Shown: positions 17,760 through 26,446 of the stretch, piece after piece | Position numbering within the stretch: position 1 is the stretch's first letter | Layout: every line of letters starts with the position of its first letter | Assembly (NCBI RefSeq): GCF_009727955.1 | Contig: NZ_WOBR01000010.1 | Span: 496,001-560,000 of the forward strand | Source: Aliivibrio fischeri | Lineage (GTDB): Bacteria; Pseudomonadota; Gammaproteobacteria; Enterobacterales; Vibrionaceae | Length of the DNA stretch: 64,000 nt | Direction: 5' to 3' | Translations under genes and position numbers: made by a program | The notes under the pieces: generated by a model | Told to the model about the DNA's origin: nothing | The model's database searches: none | The model's input: only the letters and a program-made list of their open reading frames with translations

Positions 17760-18794
17760 TTAAGACCCAACCCTACGGTTAAACTGAATAACCACTCGAC
17801 GATTCAGAGCCGATTCATTTCTCATAAGATCTTCATTTACAAGCGGGTCTGCTGAACCTTTAGAATTAATGAGAATTCTTTCTTCATCCACACCAGCTTT
17901 AATCAGCATATCTGCAGCGTAAGTTGCTCTTCGTAAAGATTCGATATCATTTGCTGAATCCGTTCCTTTTGCGTCGGTGTAACCTGTAATGCTTACTTTC
18001 CCTTGTCCCTGCTTAACGCTTAACGCCAGTTCATTCCATGAGTGCCATTGCTTACTTTCAACAACAAAACGGCTTTCCCCAAATTCAAAATGAAGCGTAA
18101 CTTGCTCTGGATAATAGGTTGCTTCAGGGACCAGTTTTACAATCGTTTCAGGCTTAGGCTCTGGTTTTGCTTTAAATTTATAAGTCAAACCAAGAGAGGT
18201 GAAGTAGAGGTCACTTTTACCCGTTTTAGCATTACCTATACCGTCAATAACTGAGGTTCCAAATCGTAAGCTCCAGTTTGGAGCAAGCGCATATTCCGCA
18301 CCAATTTCCCAAATACCGTCTAGGCTAGAATCGGATTCGAACATGCCAAGATGTACATTATCGTTGCCTGAAACCGATAAATAGTTATAAGCAGCACCAC
18401 CTTTTGCATAAAGATCAAGATTATCGGTTACTGGTAGTGATAACTTCACAGATAAATCAACACCCGTAGCATTTGAATAATAACCATCACCAACCCCGTA
18501 AAAAGTCTTAGGGCTTCCGTAATCATGCCAGCTACCTTCTAAGGCAAACCAAGAATTAAACTGATAACCACCATAAAGGCCACCACCAGTGACATAATTT
18601 TTACACTCGATAGCATTTGATGAACACGCACCTAAAAAGTGACTAACGCCAACCTGCCCACCTAAATACACATGAGATTGTTCTTCTTTTGATTCAGAAG
18701 CTACAGTTCCATTAGAGATAATTAACATTATTGCCAATAGTAAGGCTTTTATTTTTATTATGTAATTATCGTTATAAATTTTATGTTTTATCAC
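17760..18794 (-). CDS. OmpA-family outer membrane protein (N-terminal beta-barrel plus OmpA peptidoglycan-binding domain)
   Basis: A 344-aa protein with a signal peptide ending near 'NGTVASE'. Residues ~40-210 are alternating beta strands of an eight-stranded barrel ('VYLGGQVGVSHF' ... 'FTSLGLTYKF'). A short KPEPKPE linker follows, then a C-terminal OmpA domain (~235-340) with 'TGYTDAKGTDSANDIESLRR' and 'LNRRVVIQF', which would bind peptidoglycan. A GTG start behind AAAGGT is used. It is the second gene of the run and coupled to the lipoprotein, so it may anchor or display the co-encoded exported proteins. That role is inference. Confidence 0.87.
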   Translation of the reverse strand: MIKHKIYNDNYIIKIKALLLAIMLIISNGTVASESKEEQSHVYLGGQVGVSHFLGACSSNAIECKNYVTGGGLYGGYQFNSWFALEGSWHDYGSPKTFYGVGDGYYSNATGVDLSVKLSLPVTDNLDLYAKGGAAYNYLSVSGNDNVHLGMFESDSSLDGIWEIGAEYALAPNWSLRFGTSVIDGIGNAKTGKSDLYFTSLGLTYKFKAKPEPKPETIVKLVPEATYYPEQVTLHFEFGESRFVVESKQWHSWNELALSVKQGQGKVSITGYTDAKGTDSANDIESLRRATYAADMLIKAGVDEERILINSKGSADPLVNEDLMRNESALNRRVVIQFNRRVGS

Positions 18795-18861
18795 TTTACT
18801 TTACCTTTATAACTAGCCAAATTTAAAACAAAGACAAACTTCATTTTAATTTATATTCTAT

Positions 18862-19149
18862 TTATGTATTTATATAAGACTCAGATTGAGCAGATGATTG
18901 AAATCGACACTTATTTGCCATCTCTAGTGATTTCAATATACTCTTCATTCTTTCCTCACTTATTGACGATTTTTTTTCTTTAGGTTCTTTAATATCAAAG
19001 CTTTTCTTACTTACGAATTTATCGTCACTGTTTTTTATACGATATTCAAAATAGCTGGATAATATTAGATCTAAAGAAATACTTTCATATCTCTCATAAC
19101 AACGCTCTAAGCGTTTAATCGTTCTTCTCTCTACAGGATTCATTTTCAT
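18862..19149 (-). CDS. Hypothetical protein, 95 aa, charged, first gene of the surface-protein run
   Basis: A 95-aa cytoplasmic-looking protein rich in Lys, Glu and Ser, with no signal peptide. An N-terminal helix ('VERRTIKRLERCYERYESISL') and a C-terminal helix ('SEERMKSILKSLEMANKC') flank a polar middle. The start could be either of two ATGs six bases apart. It lies 67 bases before the OmpA-like gene. It may be a small regulator or adaptor of the run; I recognise no family. Confidence 0.5.
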   Translation of the reverse strand: MKMNPVERRTIKRLERCYERYESISLDLILSSYFEYRIKNSDDKFVSKKSFDIKEPKEKKSSISEERMKSILKSLEMANKCRFQSSAQSESYINT

Positions 19150-19589
19150 TAGCCACGGGTTACCTAGTCAACATTTTTAATATTAATATTTTTTATATAT
19201 AAGAGATTTCATTTTTATTTATATGAATATCTCCCCTCCAAAAAAAGATATTTCTTTTTAGAGTTTCTTCTTATTTAAATTAATATTTAATTCTATTTTA
19301 CAAAGTAGGTAGAATGTAAGTTAAATAATAAGACTTGTTTTGGTAACGATGTTTGAAGGTGATATGAAAATGGATTAAAATGAACGCATGTTGTAACAAA
19401 ACGTAAATTGATATTTGTAAGCTATTGATTTTAAAGTGGGTCCGACGCTAGTTTACCGTCTACCTATTTGGTTAAATAGATGAAAAAATACACCATTTAC
19501 AACAATCTAAACCAATCAATAACAATAAATACATTTACCAACCCAATAAAAAGCGCCATTATTTTGGCATTGAGTCACAGAAATAAAAC
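19150..19589. other. AT-rich intergenic region between the surface-protein run and the recombinase
   Basis: No gene is supported here. It must hold the promoter for the minus-strand run. A small hairpin (AAAAAGA/TCTTTTT, 19242-19259) and a weak terminator-like stem after the recombinase (GCCA/TGGC near 19552-19570, followed by TTTTTA on the minus strand) are visible. A recombination site would be expected near a recombinase, but I found no repeat pair I could defend. Confidence 0.5.
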
Positions 19590-20393
19590 TTAGCTCGATA
19601 AATAGGTAATAAGTGTCTTTTGGGCCAATTTAATGTCATCGTCTGATACACCTATATACCTTAAGCTGACACTTTCTGATTTATGTCCTATGGTGGTCAT
19701 GACAAGACTAATATCCTTACCCGTTGCGAAATATAAATGCCTCGCAAAACTCTTCCTTAATGTATGACACCCTACTTTAGCTGTACTCCCTATTTTCTCT
19801 AACACCTGAGTAAGCTTAGAAAACACAGTCCAACAAGCCTGACGAGTTAATAAACCATCCACACCTTTGGCTCTATTACTCAGTAGTGTTTTACGACTAA
19901 AAACAGAATCGCTATTAATGTGTCTAAATTTCTCCTTTCTTTGTTTGAGCATAAAAACCATTTTTTTACTAAATAAAAAGGAACGAGTTACTGGTGGTGT
20001 TGCTTTTTTAGCTGCAGACACCCTTTCATTCACCATTAATATCCACTCTTTAGGAAGCAGTTTTTCAATTTGATAAAATGGAGTTATGTACGTTGCCGTC
20101 AATTTTTTAACGTTATGTTGATAATGAAGGATAAGTTCCTCTTTAACTTGTTTAAGTACCCGATGTTTCGCTCTTGCTTTACGTGCTAATGTACCTTTAC
20201 TTTCAATAACTTCACAATGACCACTTCTAAAATCAATATCAGAATATTTTAATCTTAATATATCGCTGATCCGTAACCCTGTCTCAAGTCCAATATTCCA
20301 AATTAATGAAAATGCAGGATCATGATTCTTCTGTAAATATTTTGCCGCATACTTTAAATGCTCTTTGTTTTTTATTGGTTCTACATAAGCCAT
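19590..20393 (-). CDS. Tyrosine recombinase / integrase, lacking the usual N-terminal arm
   Basis: A 267-aa tyrosine recombinase catalytic domain. The active-site set is complete: Arg41 ('TGLRISDIL'), His210 and Arg213 ('CHTLRKSFARH'), His237 ('IGHKS') and Tyr246 ('RYIG'). Most phage integrases are 330-400 aa and carry a SAM-like core-binding domain first; here the catalytic domain begins almost at once. About 100 residues (~90-190), longer than usual, separate the first Arg region from the HxxR box. A strong GGAG lies eight bases before the ATG. It borders the surface-protein run, which suggests past or present mobility, although no att sites were identified. Confidence 0.85.
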   Translation of the reverse strand: MAYVEPIKNKEHLKYAAKYLQKNHDPAFSLIWNIGLETGLRISDILRLKYSDIDFRSGHCEVIESKGTLARKARAKHRVLKQVKEELILHYQHNVKKLTATYITPFYQIEKLLPKEWILMVNERVSAAKKATPPVTRSFLFSKKMVFMLKQRKEKFRHINSDSVFSRKTLLSNRAKGVDGLLTRQACWTVFSKLTQVLEKIGSTAKVGCHTLRKSFARHLYFATGKDISLVMTTIGHKSESVSLRYIGVSDDDIKLAQKTLITYLSS

Positions 20394-20553
20394 TACTTTG
20401 CTCCTCTATTATGGCTGTAAGTTGGTTATATTAACTGATAATTTTATAAGCTAACATACCTTAGATGTTAATAACAATAATGTCAGTATAGCTCTATATC
20501 ATTGAGTATCTTTAAAAATATTAACTACAATTTTCACTATCAACTTAAGTTAA

Positions 20554-20572
20554 TTTAAGGTTTTGCCTTAAA
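20554..20572. promoter_or_regulatory. Inverted repeat upstream of the EmrA-like gene
   Basis: TTTAAGG and CCTTAAA are separated by five bases, a perfect 7-bp inverted repeat 85 bases before the efflux adaptor gene. It has the size of a dimeric repressor operator. The regulator is unknown. Confidence 0.35.
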
Positions 20573-20657
20573 TAAAGCAGTTTTAAATTTCGCTGCATTG
20601 TCATTCAAAAAGCACTAGGTAGTATTGTTTATATTCTATAGCGTCTTATAAAAACTC

Positions 20658-21668
20658 ATGAAAAAAAGCAGACATTTCAGTATTACTTTCACTTTATTTT
20701 TTGTCTCAAGTTTAATTGGATATTTAATCTACTTTGCCTGGCAATATTCTAATAATCACCCTAGCACCGAGAATGCTTACGTCCGCGCCAAAATAGTATC
20801 CATTGCGCCCCAAATAAAAGGACGAATTATCTCAGTTGAGGTGAATGACTACCAAAAGGTAAATAAAGGCGATCTGCTGCTTAAGATAGATCCTCAACCG
20901 TATCTTCTAGCAGTAAAAAGAGCAGAGTCAGCATATCAACTCGCAGTGCAACAACATCAAGTCGCCGACAGCAAAGTTACACAAGCTATTGCCAACTTAA
21001 ATGGTATAACTTCTAACCTTAAAGAAACACAAATTGAATTCAAAAGAACTCAAGCCTTAGTTAGTCGCAAATTAAGCTCACAACAAGAGCTAGACATAAT
21101 CAAAAACAAATTAGCCATTGCACAGGCAAAACTAGAAGAAGCAAGAGCCAACGTAGAAGCCGCAATAGCAAACAGAGGGAACGACAATGGTGTTGATGCC
21201 GCGATAGTTCAACAAGCCTCTGCAGAGCTTGCTCAAGCTGAACTAGACCTAAGTTACACCGATATCACAGCTCCAACCGACGGTTTACTTGGCGAAATAA
21301 ATGTTTTTGTAGGTTCAGTTGTTAAAAACAGTCAAATGCTGTTTCCTTTAGTGGTTAAAAACACTTACTGGATTAGAGCTAACTTTAAAGAAACCTCATT
21401 AACCAACATTAGAATGGGACAAACAGCAGAAGTCGTTATTGATATGTACCCAAATATCACTTGGCAAGCCAAAGTAAGCGAACTTTCTCCTGCCAGTGGT
21501 ACTTCGTTTTCTCTCATGCCACCAGAAAACGCAACCGGGAACTGGGTAAAAATAAAACAACGTTATCCTGTGAAATTAATTTTGGATATCCCCAAAGATG
21601 CCCCTCAGCTTCGCATTGGTGCAAGTGCAGAAGTCACTATCAATTTATTAGATGACTCAAGAACATGA
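20658..21668 (+). CDS. HlyD-family membrane fusion protein of a drug efflux pump (EmrA-like)
   Basis: A 336-aa periplasmic adaptor. An N-terminal membrane anchor (~residues 8-28) is followed by a first half-lipoyl segment ('ENAYVRAKIVSIAPQIKGRIISVEVNDYQKVNKGDLLLKIDP'), a long coiled-coil hairpin (~75-165) and the second lipoyl half ('DLSYTDITAPTDGLLGEINVFVGSVV'). It bridges an inner-membrane exporter and an outer-membrane channel. Its stop overlaps the start of the next gene by four bases. No TolC gene is nearby. Confidence 0.92.
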   Translation: MKKSRHFSITFTLFFVSSLIGYLIYFAWQYSNNHPSTENAYVRAKIVSIAPQIKGRIISVEVNDYQKVNKGDLLLKIDPQPYLLAVKRAESAYQLAVQQHQVADSKVTQAIANLNGITSNLKETQIEFKRTQALVSRKLSSQQELDIIKNKLAIAQAKLEEARANVEAAIANRGNDNGVDAAIVQQASAELAQAELDLSYTDITAPTDGLLGEINVFVGSVVKNSQMLFPLVVKNTYWIRANFKETSLTNIRMGQTAEVVIDMYPNITWQAKVSELSPASGTSFSLMPPENATGNWVKIKQRYPVKLILDIPKDAPQLRIGASAEVTINLLDDSRT

Positions 21669-23134
21669 GCAAAAATGGTGCAACGATTGCCGTCATGCTT
21701 GCTGTCTTGATGGTACAAATTGACATCACTGTTGCGAATGTTTCCTTACCTCACATCATGGGCTCTCTTGGTACAACGGTTGACAAGATCCCTTGGATAT
21801 TAACCAGTTATAGCATGGCCGAAGCCATCTTTATTCCAATAACAAGCTTTTGGGTCGCTCGGTTTGGTGAACGCAAAGTAATGTTAGTTGCTATCATAGG
21901 TTTTACTATCGCAAGTATGCTTTGTGGTACCGCACAAACCTTAGCTGAGCTAGTTATTTACCGAATTTTTCAAGGAATGTTTGGGGCTTCAATGTTGCCT
22001 TTAGCCCAATCGACCATTGCTCAACTTTATCCAGCTGGACAAAGAGGGCGTGGGATGGCCATTTTTTCTATTGGTATTCTTCTTGGCCCAATATTCGGAC
22101 CTATTATCGGAGGGATTATTACTGATAACATCAACTGGCGATGGATTTTTTACATCAACCTTCCTGTTGGCTTAATTAGTATTTACCTTATTTATAAACA
22201 CATTCACCTTAACAATCGCTCTAAATCCAAGTTTGACTGGTGGCTTGTTAGCTATATGGCAATATTCATCAGCTCACTGCAATTTATTCTTGATAGAGGC
22301 AATGAGAAAGATTGGTTCGATTCAAGATTAATTCAAATTTTACTCGCCTTTACTATTATTGGCGGAATAATGTGGATATACAGAAGTTTAAAAACCAAAG
22401 GTTCTATTGCTCCGCTATGGGTTTTAAAAGATAGGAATTTATTAGCCTCATCCATTATCGGAGGGTTAATATCAATGTGTACTTCAGGATTAGGAGTTCA
22501 ATTATCTATTTTATTAGAAGAAGTTCTTAACTATCCAGTATTAGATACAGGGCTACTTATGACACCAAGAGGACTTGTTTCAGCATTCGTACTTGTTTTA
22601 GTCATTAAATTTAATCCGCAGTTTGATCCTCGTTTGAAAATACTTTTTGGTTTACTCTGCCTTGGACTCGGAAATTACTTAATGACTAAGTACTCACTCA
22701 ATATAGATACGTTTTGGATCGTATTTCCTGGCATGATACAAGGATTAGGTCTTGGGTTAGCCTTTTCCACATTATCCGTTGTTGCCTATTTGACCTTACC
22801 GACACAGCATTCCATTGCAGGTGCGAGTATTTATAACCTTTTCAGGATCTTAGGTAGTGCGTCAGGCATCTCAATTGTCACAACACTGCAATATCGAGAT
22901 TCGCAACAACAATGGCACGGATTAACAGAAGGGTTTTCTCCTTACAATCCTGATTTACAAAAGTGGCTTCAATTAAACGATTTATCGATTACTGATCCTG
23001 AGTCAATTCTACGCTATGAGAATATGATTTATGAACAAAGTCAGATCGTCGTATTTACGCATATGTACCAATGGATTGGTATGAGTGTCATATTCCTTAT
23101 TCCATTACTCTTATTAATCAAAGTAAAAAAATAA
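21665..23134 (+). CDS. MFS drug:H+ antiporter, DHA2 family (EmrB-like)
   Basis: A 489-aa transporter with the 14-helix DHA2 layout. Motifs include 'LMVQIDITVANVSLPHIMGSLG' (motif D1) in helix 1, 'ARFGERKVML' (motif A) and 'GPIFGPIIGGIITDNINWRWIFYINLPVG' (motif C, extended). It works with the HlyD-type partner to push hydrophobic toxic compounds through a TolC-like channel. The next gene downstream is a halovibrin-like secreted protein, but this pump class does not export proteins. Confidence 0.93.
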   Translation: MSKNGATIAVMLAVLMVQIDITVANVSLPHIMGSLGTTVDKIPWILTSYSMAEAIFIPITSFWVARFGERKVMLVAIIGFTIASMLCGTAQTLAELVIYRIFQGMFGASMLPLAQSTIAQLYPAGQRGRGMAIFSIGILLGPIFGPIIGGIITDNINWRWIFYINLPVGLISIYLIYKHIHLNNRSKSKFDWWLVSYMAIFISSLQFILDRGNEKDWFDSRLIQILLAFTIIGGIMWIYRSLKTKGSIAPLWVLKDRNLLASSIIGGLISMCTSGLGVQLSILLEEVLNYPVLDTGLLMTPRGLVSAFVLVLVIKFNPQFDPRLKILFGLLCLGLGNYLMTKYSLNIDTFWIVFPGMIQGLGLGLAFSTLSVVAYLTLPTQHSIAGASIYNLFRILGSASGISIVTTLQYRDSQQQWHGLTEGFSPYNPDLQKWLQLNDLSITDPESILRYENMIYEQSQIVVFTHMYQWIGMSVIFLIPLLLLIKVKK

Positions 23135-23304
23135 GGCTTGGCTTAATTTAATAATAAACAAAAATCAATCTTTAATTTTCTTAAAAAATATAAAATGCGC
23201 ATGTGAATGACAATCCAATAATAAATTAGTTGTTAGTATCTTCTTCGTTGATTGGCTAGAAACATCAACATGAAATTAACTAATTAAAAATAAGGAAACA
23301 TGTT

Positions 23305-24183
23305 ATGAAACATACAAAAAAATTACTTTTTGTAACGACACTACTGGCAAGTAATATTGCTTTCGCAGGAAGTATTATTAGTCAAGAGCAAGGTGATGGC
23401 TTAGTTCAGGCACTAACAAAAGATTACAACCAATCTGATTCAAGTTGTGGCGGAGATGGCAGTCCATCATTCCTTTGTACCGGCATTATGCTTCATGGTT
23501 CAGAACCAACGAAAAACCATGTATGGAACCCAACAAAGGCTGAAAAAAAATCAGATGGCGTATCATTCTCTTATCTGCGTCATGACTCCAAATACTCTGA
23601 ATTGGCTTACCGCTTTGACAGTGGCTACATCGTATATCAAATCTTTGGCTCACCAAGTGATAAAATTGATTTAGAATATAACTGTTTCTTCCCTGTTGAT
23701 GGCTCAACAGATGGACGTGAACTTGCAGGTTGTGGCGCTCATGAAAATTACCCAAGTGAGAGTGGTTCATGTGAATCACAAGGTATACATACAGCATATG
23801 AATGGAAAAAACATTACCAATCTACATCAGGTTCTAAGTCTGAGCACCAATGTTCATTTGATGTAAGAGACGGCTCTAGCAGTACCTCATACAACTTTGC
23901 ACAAGGCTTAGCTGCAATGAAACTGATCTCTGATGAATCTATGCACATTCAAAATGAAGTTCGTGCTTCATTATGGCAGGACGATATCGGTGATGAACTT
24001 CCAATCCAAGCGTTTTTCTACCTTGAAGGTTCAAAGTCTGTTGGCTTAAAAGAAGCTAAAAGTTACCAAGAGGATTATTATAATACGACGGGAATCGCTA
24101 TCCCAGTGATTAAACTAACGCTTCCTAACAAACCATCTGAAGATGCTAAGTTTAAGTTCTCACGTAAAGAACAAGCAATCTAA
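23305..24183 (+). CDS. Halovibrin-like secreted protein, second paralogue (putative NAD+ glycohydrolase)
   Basis: A 292-aa exported protein with a signal peptide ending 'SNIAFA|GS'. It aligns end to end with the copy at 9.5 kb: 'PSFLCTGIMLHG', 'GVSFSYLRHDSKY', 'SGYIVYQIFGSP', the Gly-Cys-Gly segment, 'HQCSFDVRD', 'LPIQAFFYLEG' and 'TTGIAIPVIKL' are shared, and six cysteines coincide. An AAGGAAA site precedes the ATG. It has its own promoter region and a strong terminator, so it is monocistronic, unlike the other copy. V. fischeri is known to carry two halovibrin genes (hvnA, hvnB); I cannot say which this is. Confidence 0.7.
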   Translation: MKHTKKLLFVTTLLASNIAFAGSIISQEQGDGLVQALTKDYNQSDSSCGGDGSPSFLCTGIMLHGSEPTKNHVWNPTKAEKKSDGVSFSYLRHDSKYSELAYRFDSGYIVYQIFGSPSDKIDLEYNCFFPVDGSTDGRELAGCGAHENYPSESGSCESQGIHTAYEWKKHYQSTSGSKSEHQCSFDVRDGSSSTSYNFAQGLAAMKLISDESMHIQNEVRASLWQDDIGDELPIQAFFYLEGSKSVGLKEAKSYQEDYYNTTGIAIPVIKLTLPNKPSEDAKFKFSRKEQAI

Positions 24184-24200
24184 TCGTCATCATTAAGTTT

Positions 24201-24232
24201 AGACCACGACAATTTGTTCGTGGTCTTTTTTT
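24201..24232 (+). terminator. Terminator of the second halovibrin-like gene
   Basis: AGACCACGA pairs with TTCGTGGTCT across a short loop, followed by seven T residues. It lies 18 bases after the stop codon. Confidence 0.9.
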
Positions 24233-24338
24233 GTCAAAACAGTAATCTTACATTACTCACAAAGGCCATTAAATTCTGTTTTGTTTCCGATATGATGTTT
24301 TTATCAATAGTTAATGAATATTTTAGCCGGAGCCACGC

Positions 24339-24554
24339 ATGAAAAAAATCGTCCCATTTATTTTACTCGCCTTTTTCAGCTTGCGTTTATTTGCTTCTGT
24401 CGGTCCTCATATTCAACAGCTAGAACATGATGGTTTTACTATTCTACGTTCAGCTCTTATTGTTGGGGCGGTCTGTTTTGCCATTTCATTAATCATTAAA
24501 AAGTTTAAAAAACCGACTCAGATAGAAACCAAATCAGAAGATAATCTAGATTAG
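24339..24554 (+). CDS. Small membrane protein, 71 aa, unknown function
   Basis: A 71-aa protein with a hydrophobic N-terminus that could be a signal peptide ('FILLAFFSLRLFASVG') and a second hydrophobic stretch at ~37-54 ('ILRSALIVGAVCFAISLII'), then a basic patch (KKFKKP) and an acidic tail. The pattern suggests a small inner-membrane protein with its tail in the cytoplasm. A GCCGGAG site precedes the ATG and a strong terminator follows. It converges on the MscS-family gene. Confidence 0.65.
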   Translation: MKKIVPFILLAFFSLRLFASVGPHIQQLEHDGFTILRSALIVGAVCFAISLIIKKFKKPTQIETKSEDNLD

Positions 24555-24561
24555 AGTCCAT

Positions 24562-24595
24562 AAAAAAAGAGTGACCATTTGGCCACTCTTTTTTG
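24562..24595. terminator. Bidirectional terminator
   Basis: AAAAAAGAGTG and CACTCTTTTTT form the stem, with inner CC/GG pairs. It serves both the small membrane protein gene on the plus strand and the MscS-family gene on the minus strand, which ends 11 bases away. Confidence 0.9.
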
Positions 24596-24605
24596 TTTCT
24601 GCAAT

Positions 24606-26210
24606 TTATGCTTCGTGTTTATAAATATGCAGGTCACGTTGTGGGAATGGAATGCTCACACCTTCCGCATCCAAACGTTTTTTAACGGTTTCAGTTACTT
24701 CCCAGTACACATCCCAGTAATCATCAGTCTTAACCCAAGGACGAACAATAAAGTCCACAGATGATTCATTTAAAGTATGCAATTTAACCATAGGCTCTGG
24801 CGTTTTTAATACTGCTGGGTGGCTTTCTAAAATATCAGTAAAGATAGCTTTTGCTTTTTCAATATCGTCTTGATAACCAATACCAAACACCATGTCTACA
24901 CGACGTTCAGTTTCAATAGTTACGTTCTTAATTACGTCACCCCAAATCTTATTATTAGGGAAAATTAAGTTTTGGTTATCAACGGTTTTAATCGTTGTTG
25001 ATACCAAGTTCATGCGATTAACTTTACCGACAATACCACCGATATCAACCAAATCACCCACATCAAACGGACGATAAATCAGGATCATCATGCCAGATGC
25101 AAAGTTAGATAACGTGTCTTTTAATGCAAAACCAATAACAACACCAGCAACACCAAAACCAGTTAATAGTGGGCCTAAGTTAATACCAATTTGAGATAGA
25201 GCAATTAAGATACCAATCATCATGACGAACTTTGAGCCCATAGACACAAAGAACTCTTGCATTAGCTTACTGAATTTCATTTTTGAATGAGAAACACTTC
25301 TCTTAATTGCACTCTTCGCAAGACGAGAAAGGAAATTCGTAATCCAAAGAATAACGGCAAAAATGATTAACTTAACAATGATAGATGGTGCATTTTCTAC
25401 CGCCCAATCTTTAAAGCGAGTAACCCACTCTTCAGTTAGACCATATGCTACGCTGATATCCAATACATCGCTGTTAATATCACCTGTCACAGAGAAGATA
25501 AGCTGTTTATACTCTGTAATATCAATGTTATTTTGTTCCATTAATGCGGTAGTTACTTCTAAACTCGCAATCATTAATGAAATACGTTCAGTCAAGTTAG
25601 TCGCATTTTGCGTAAGAAGCTCTTTCTTCTCAGCAGATGCATATTGCATACGCTTAGCAATATCTGACTTTTGTGACTCAAGGTAGTGAATAATATTAGA
25701 CAGTAAATCAGCACGATTTGTTAACTCTTTTAAAATCGCTGTTTTTTCTTTAGTGAAATCAATATTTAGCGTTTCACCCCATGACAGTGTTTTGAATGCT
25801 TCTTCATAATATACATCCATAATGCCAAGGCGTTTTTGTGCAGCAAATTCTAGATCGTCTTTCTCTTCACCTTTTGCTTTACGAACCGCTTTAGTTAACT
25901 CAACCAGATCTTGATGGCTTAACTTCAATAGGTTCCCCATAAGCGTCATCTCAGAGCGAACAACACCGTCCAGCCCTTTAGCGCTTGGATCATCTTGAAG
26001 CTGTAGTTCAATATCAGCTCGGATCTTGTCATTTTTACGACGCAATACATCTTCAAAAAACAATTTATCAGCTGGATCAGCCGTTGATAGCTGAACTAAT
26101 CTTTCTTTTAACTCTTGTTGAACCGTAACCATGCTATCAATAGATTGAGCATAGGCAGAAGCCATCATACTCATCATTAATAACAACGCGGCAAAATACT
26201 TTTTAATCAT
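24606..26210 (-). CDS. Mechanosensitive channel, MscS family, with long N-terminal periplasmic coiled-coil region
   Basis: A 534-aa protein with a signal peptide ('MMASAYAQS'). Residues ~25-230 are mostly helical and coiled-coil. Membrane segments follow, ending in the MscS pore helix ('LLTGFGVAGVVIGFALKDTLSNFASGMMILIYRPFDVGD', ~345-385), then the beta and alpha/beta cytoplasmic domains ('NLIFPNNKIWGDVIKN'). It opens under membrane tension to release osmolytes on osmotic downshift. The start is the ATG directly before the signal peptide; an extension of 19 codons is poorly supported. Confidence 0.9.
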   Translation of the reverse strand: MIKKYFAALLLMMSMMASAYAQSIDSMVTVQQELKERLVQLSTADPADKLFFEDVLRRKNDKIRADIELQLQDDPSAKGLDGVVRSEMTLMGNLLKLSHQDLVELTKAVRKAKGEEKDDLEFAAQKRLGIMDVYYEEAFKTLSWGETLNIDFTKEKTAILKELTNRADLLSNIIHYLESQKSDIAKRMQYASAEKKELLTQNATNLTERISLMIASLEVTTALMEQNNIDITEYKQLIFSVTGDINSDVLDISVAYGLTEEWVTRFKDWAVENAPSIIVKLIIFAVILWITNFLSRLAKSAIKRSVSHSKMKFSKLMQEFFVSMGSKFVMMIGILIALSQIGINLGPLLTGFGVAGVVIGFALKDTLSNFASGMMILIYRPFDVGDLVDIGGIVGKVNRMNLVSTTIKTVDNQNLIFPNNKIWGDVIKNVTIETERRVDMVFGIGYQDDIEKAKAIFTDILESHPAVLKTPEPMVKLHTLNESSVDFIVRPWVKTDDYWDVYWEVTETVKKRLDAEGVSIPFPQRDLHIYKHEA

Positions 26211-26396
26211 AAAAAACGTCCTATATAAATCATGACCATATAATAATTGATACCAAGCTATTCTCATCTATAACAATTACAAATAACAGTGACGAATGAT
26301 GAAAGCTTGCTCATTTGTTGGAATTTTGTGAGATTAAAAGTATCTATTTGAATTTATAAATTAGTTTTTTTGTTTTCAATCTACGATTTTCTTGTA

Positions 26397-26430
26397 TAAA
26401 AAAAGGCGCACCCATTAAATGGATACGCCT
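26397..26430 (-). terminator. Terminator of the FMN reductase gene
   Basis: On the minus strand AGGCG...CGCCT with inner CCAT/ATGG forms the stem, followed by seven T residues. It begins 17 bases after the stop codon. Confidence 0.85.
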
Positions 26431-26446
26431 CTATTTTCATGAAAAC

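Noticed and set aside
9529-24183. A complete genomic island with att sites at a tRNA gene
   Set aside because: A recombinase is present, but no tRNA gene, direct repeat pair or insertion scar could be found by eye. Only the weaker claim of possible mobility is kept.
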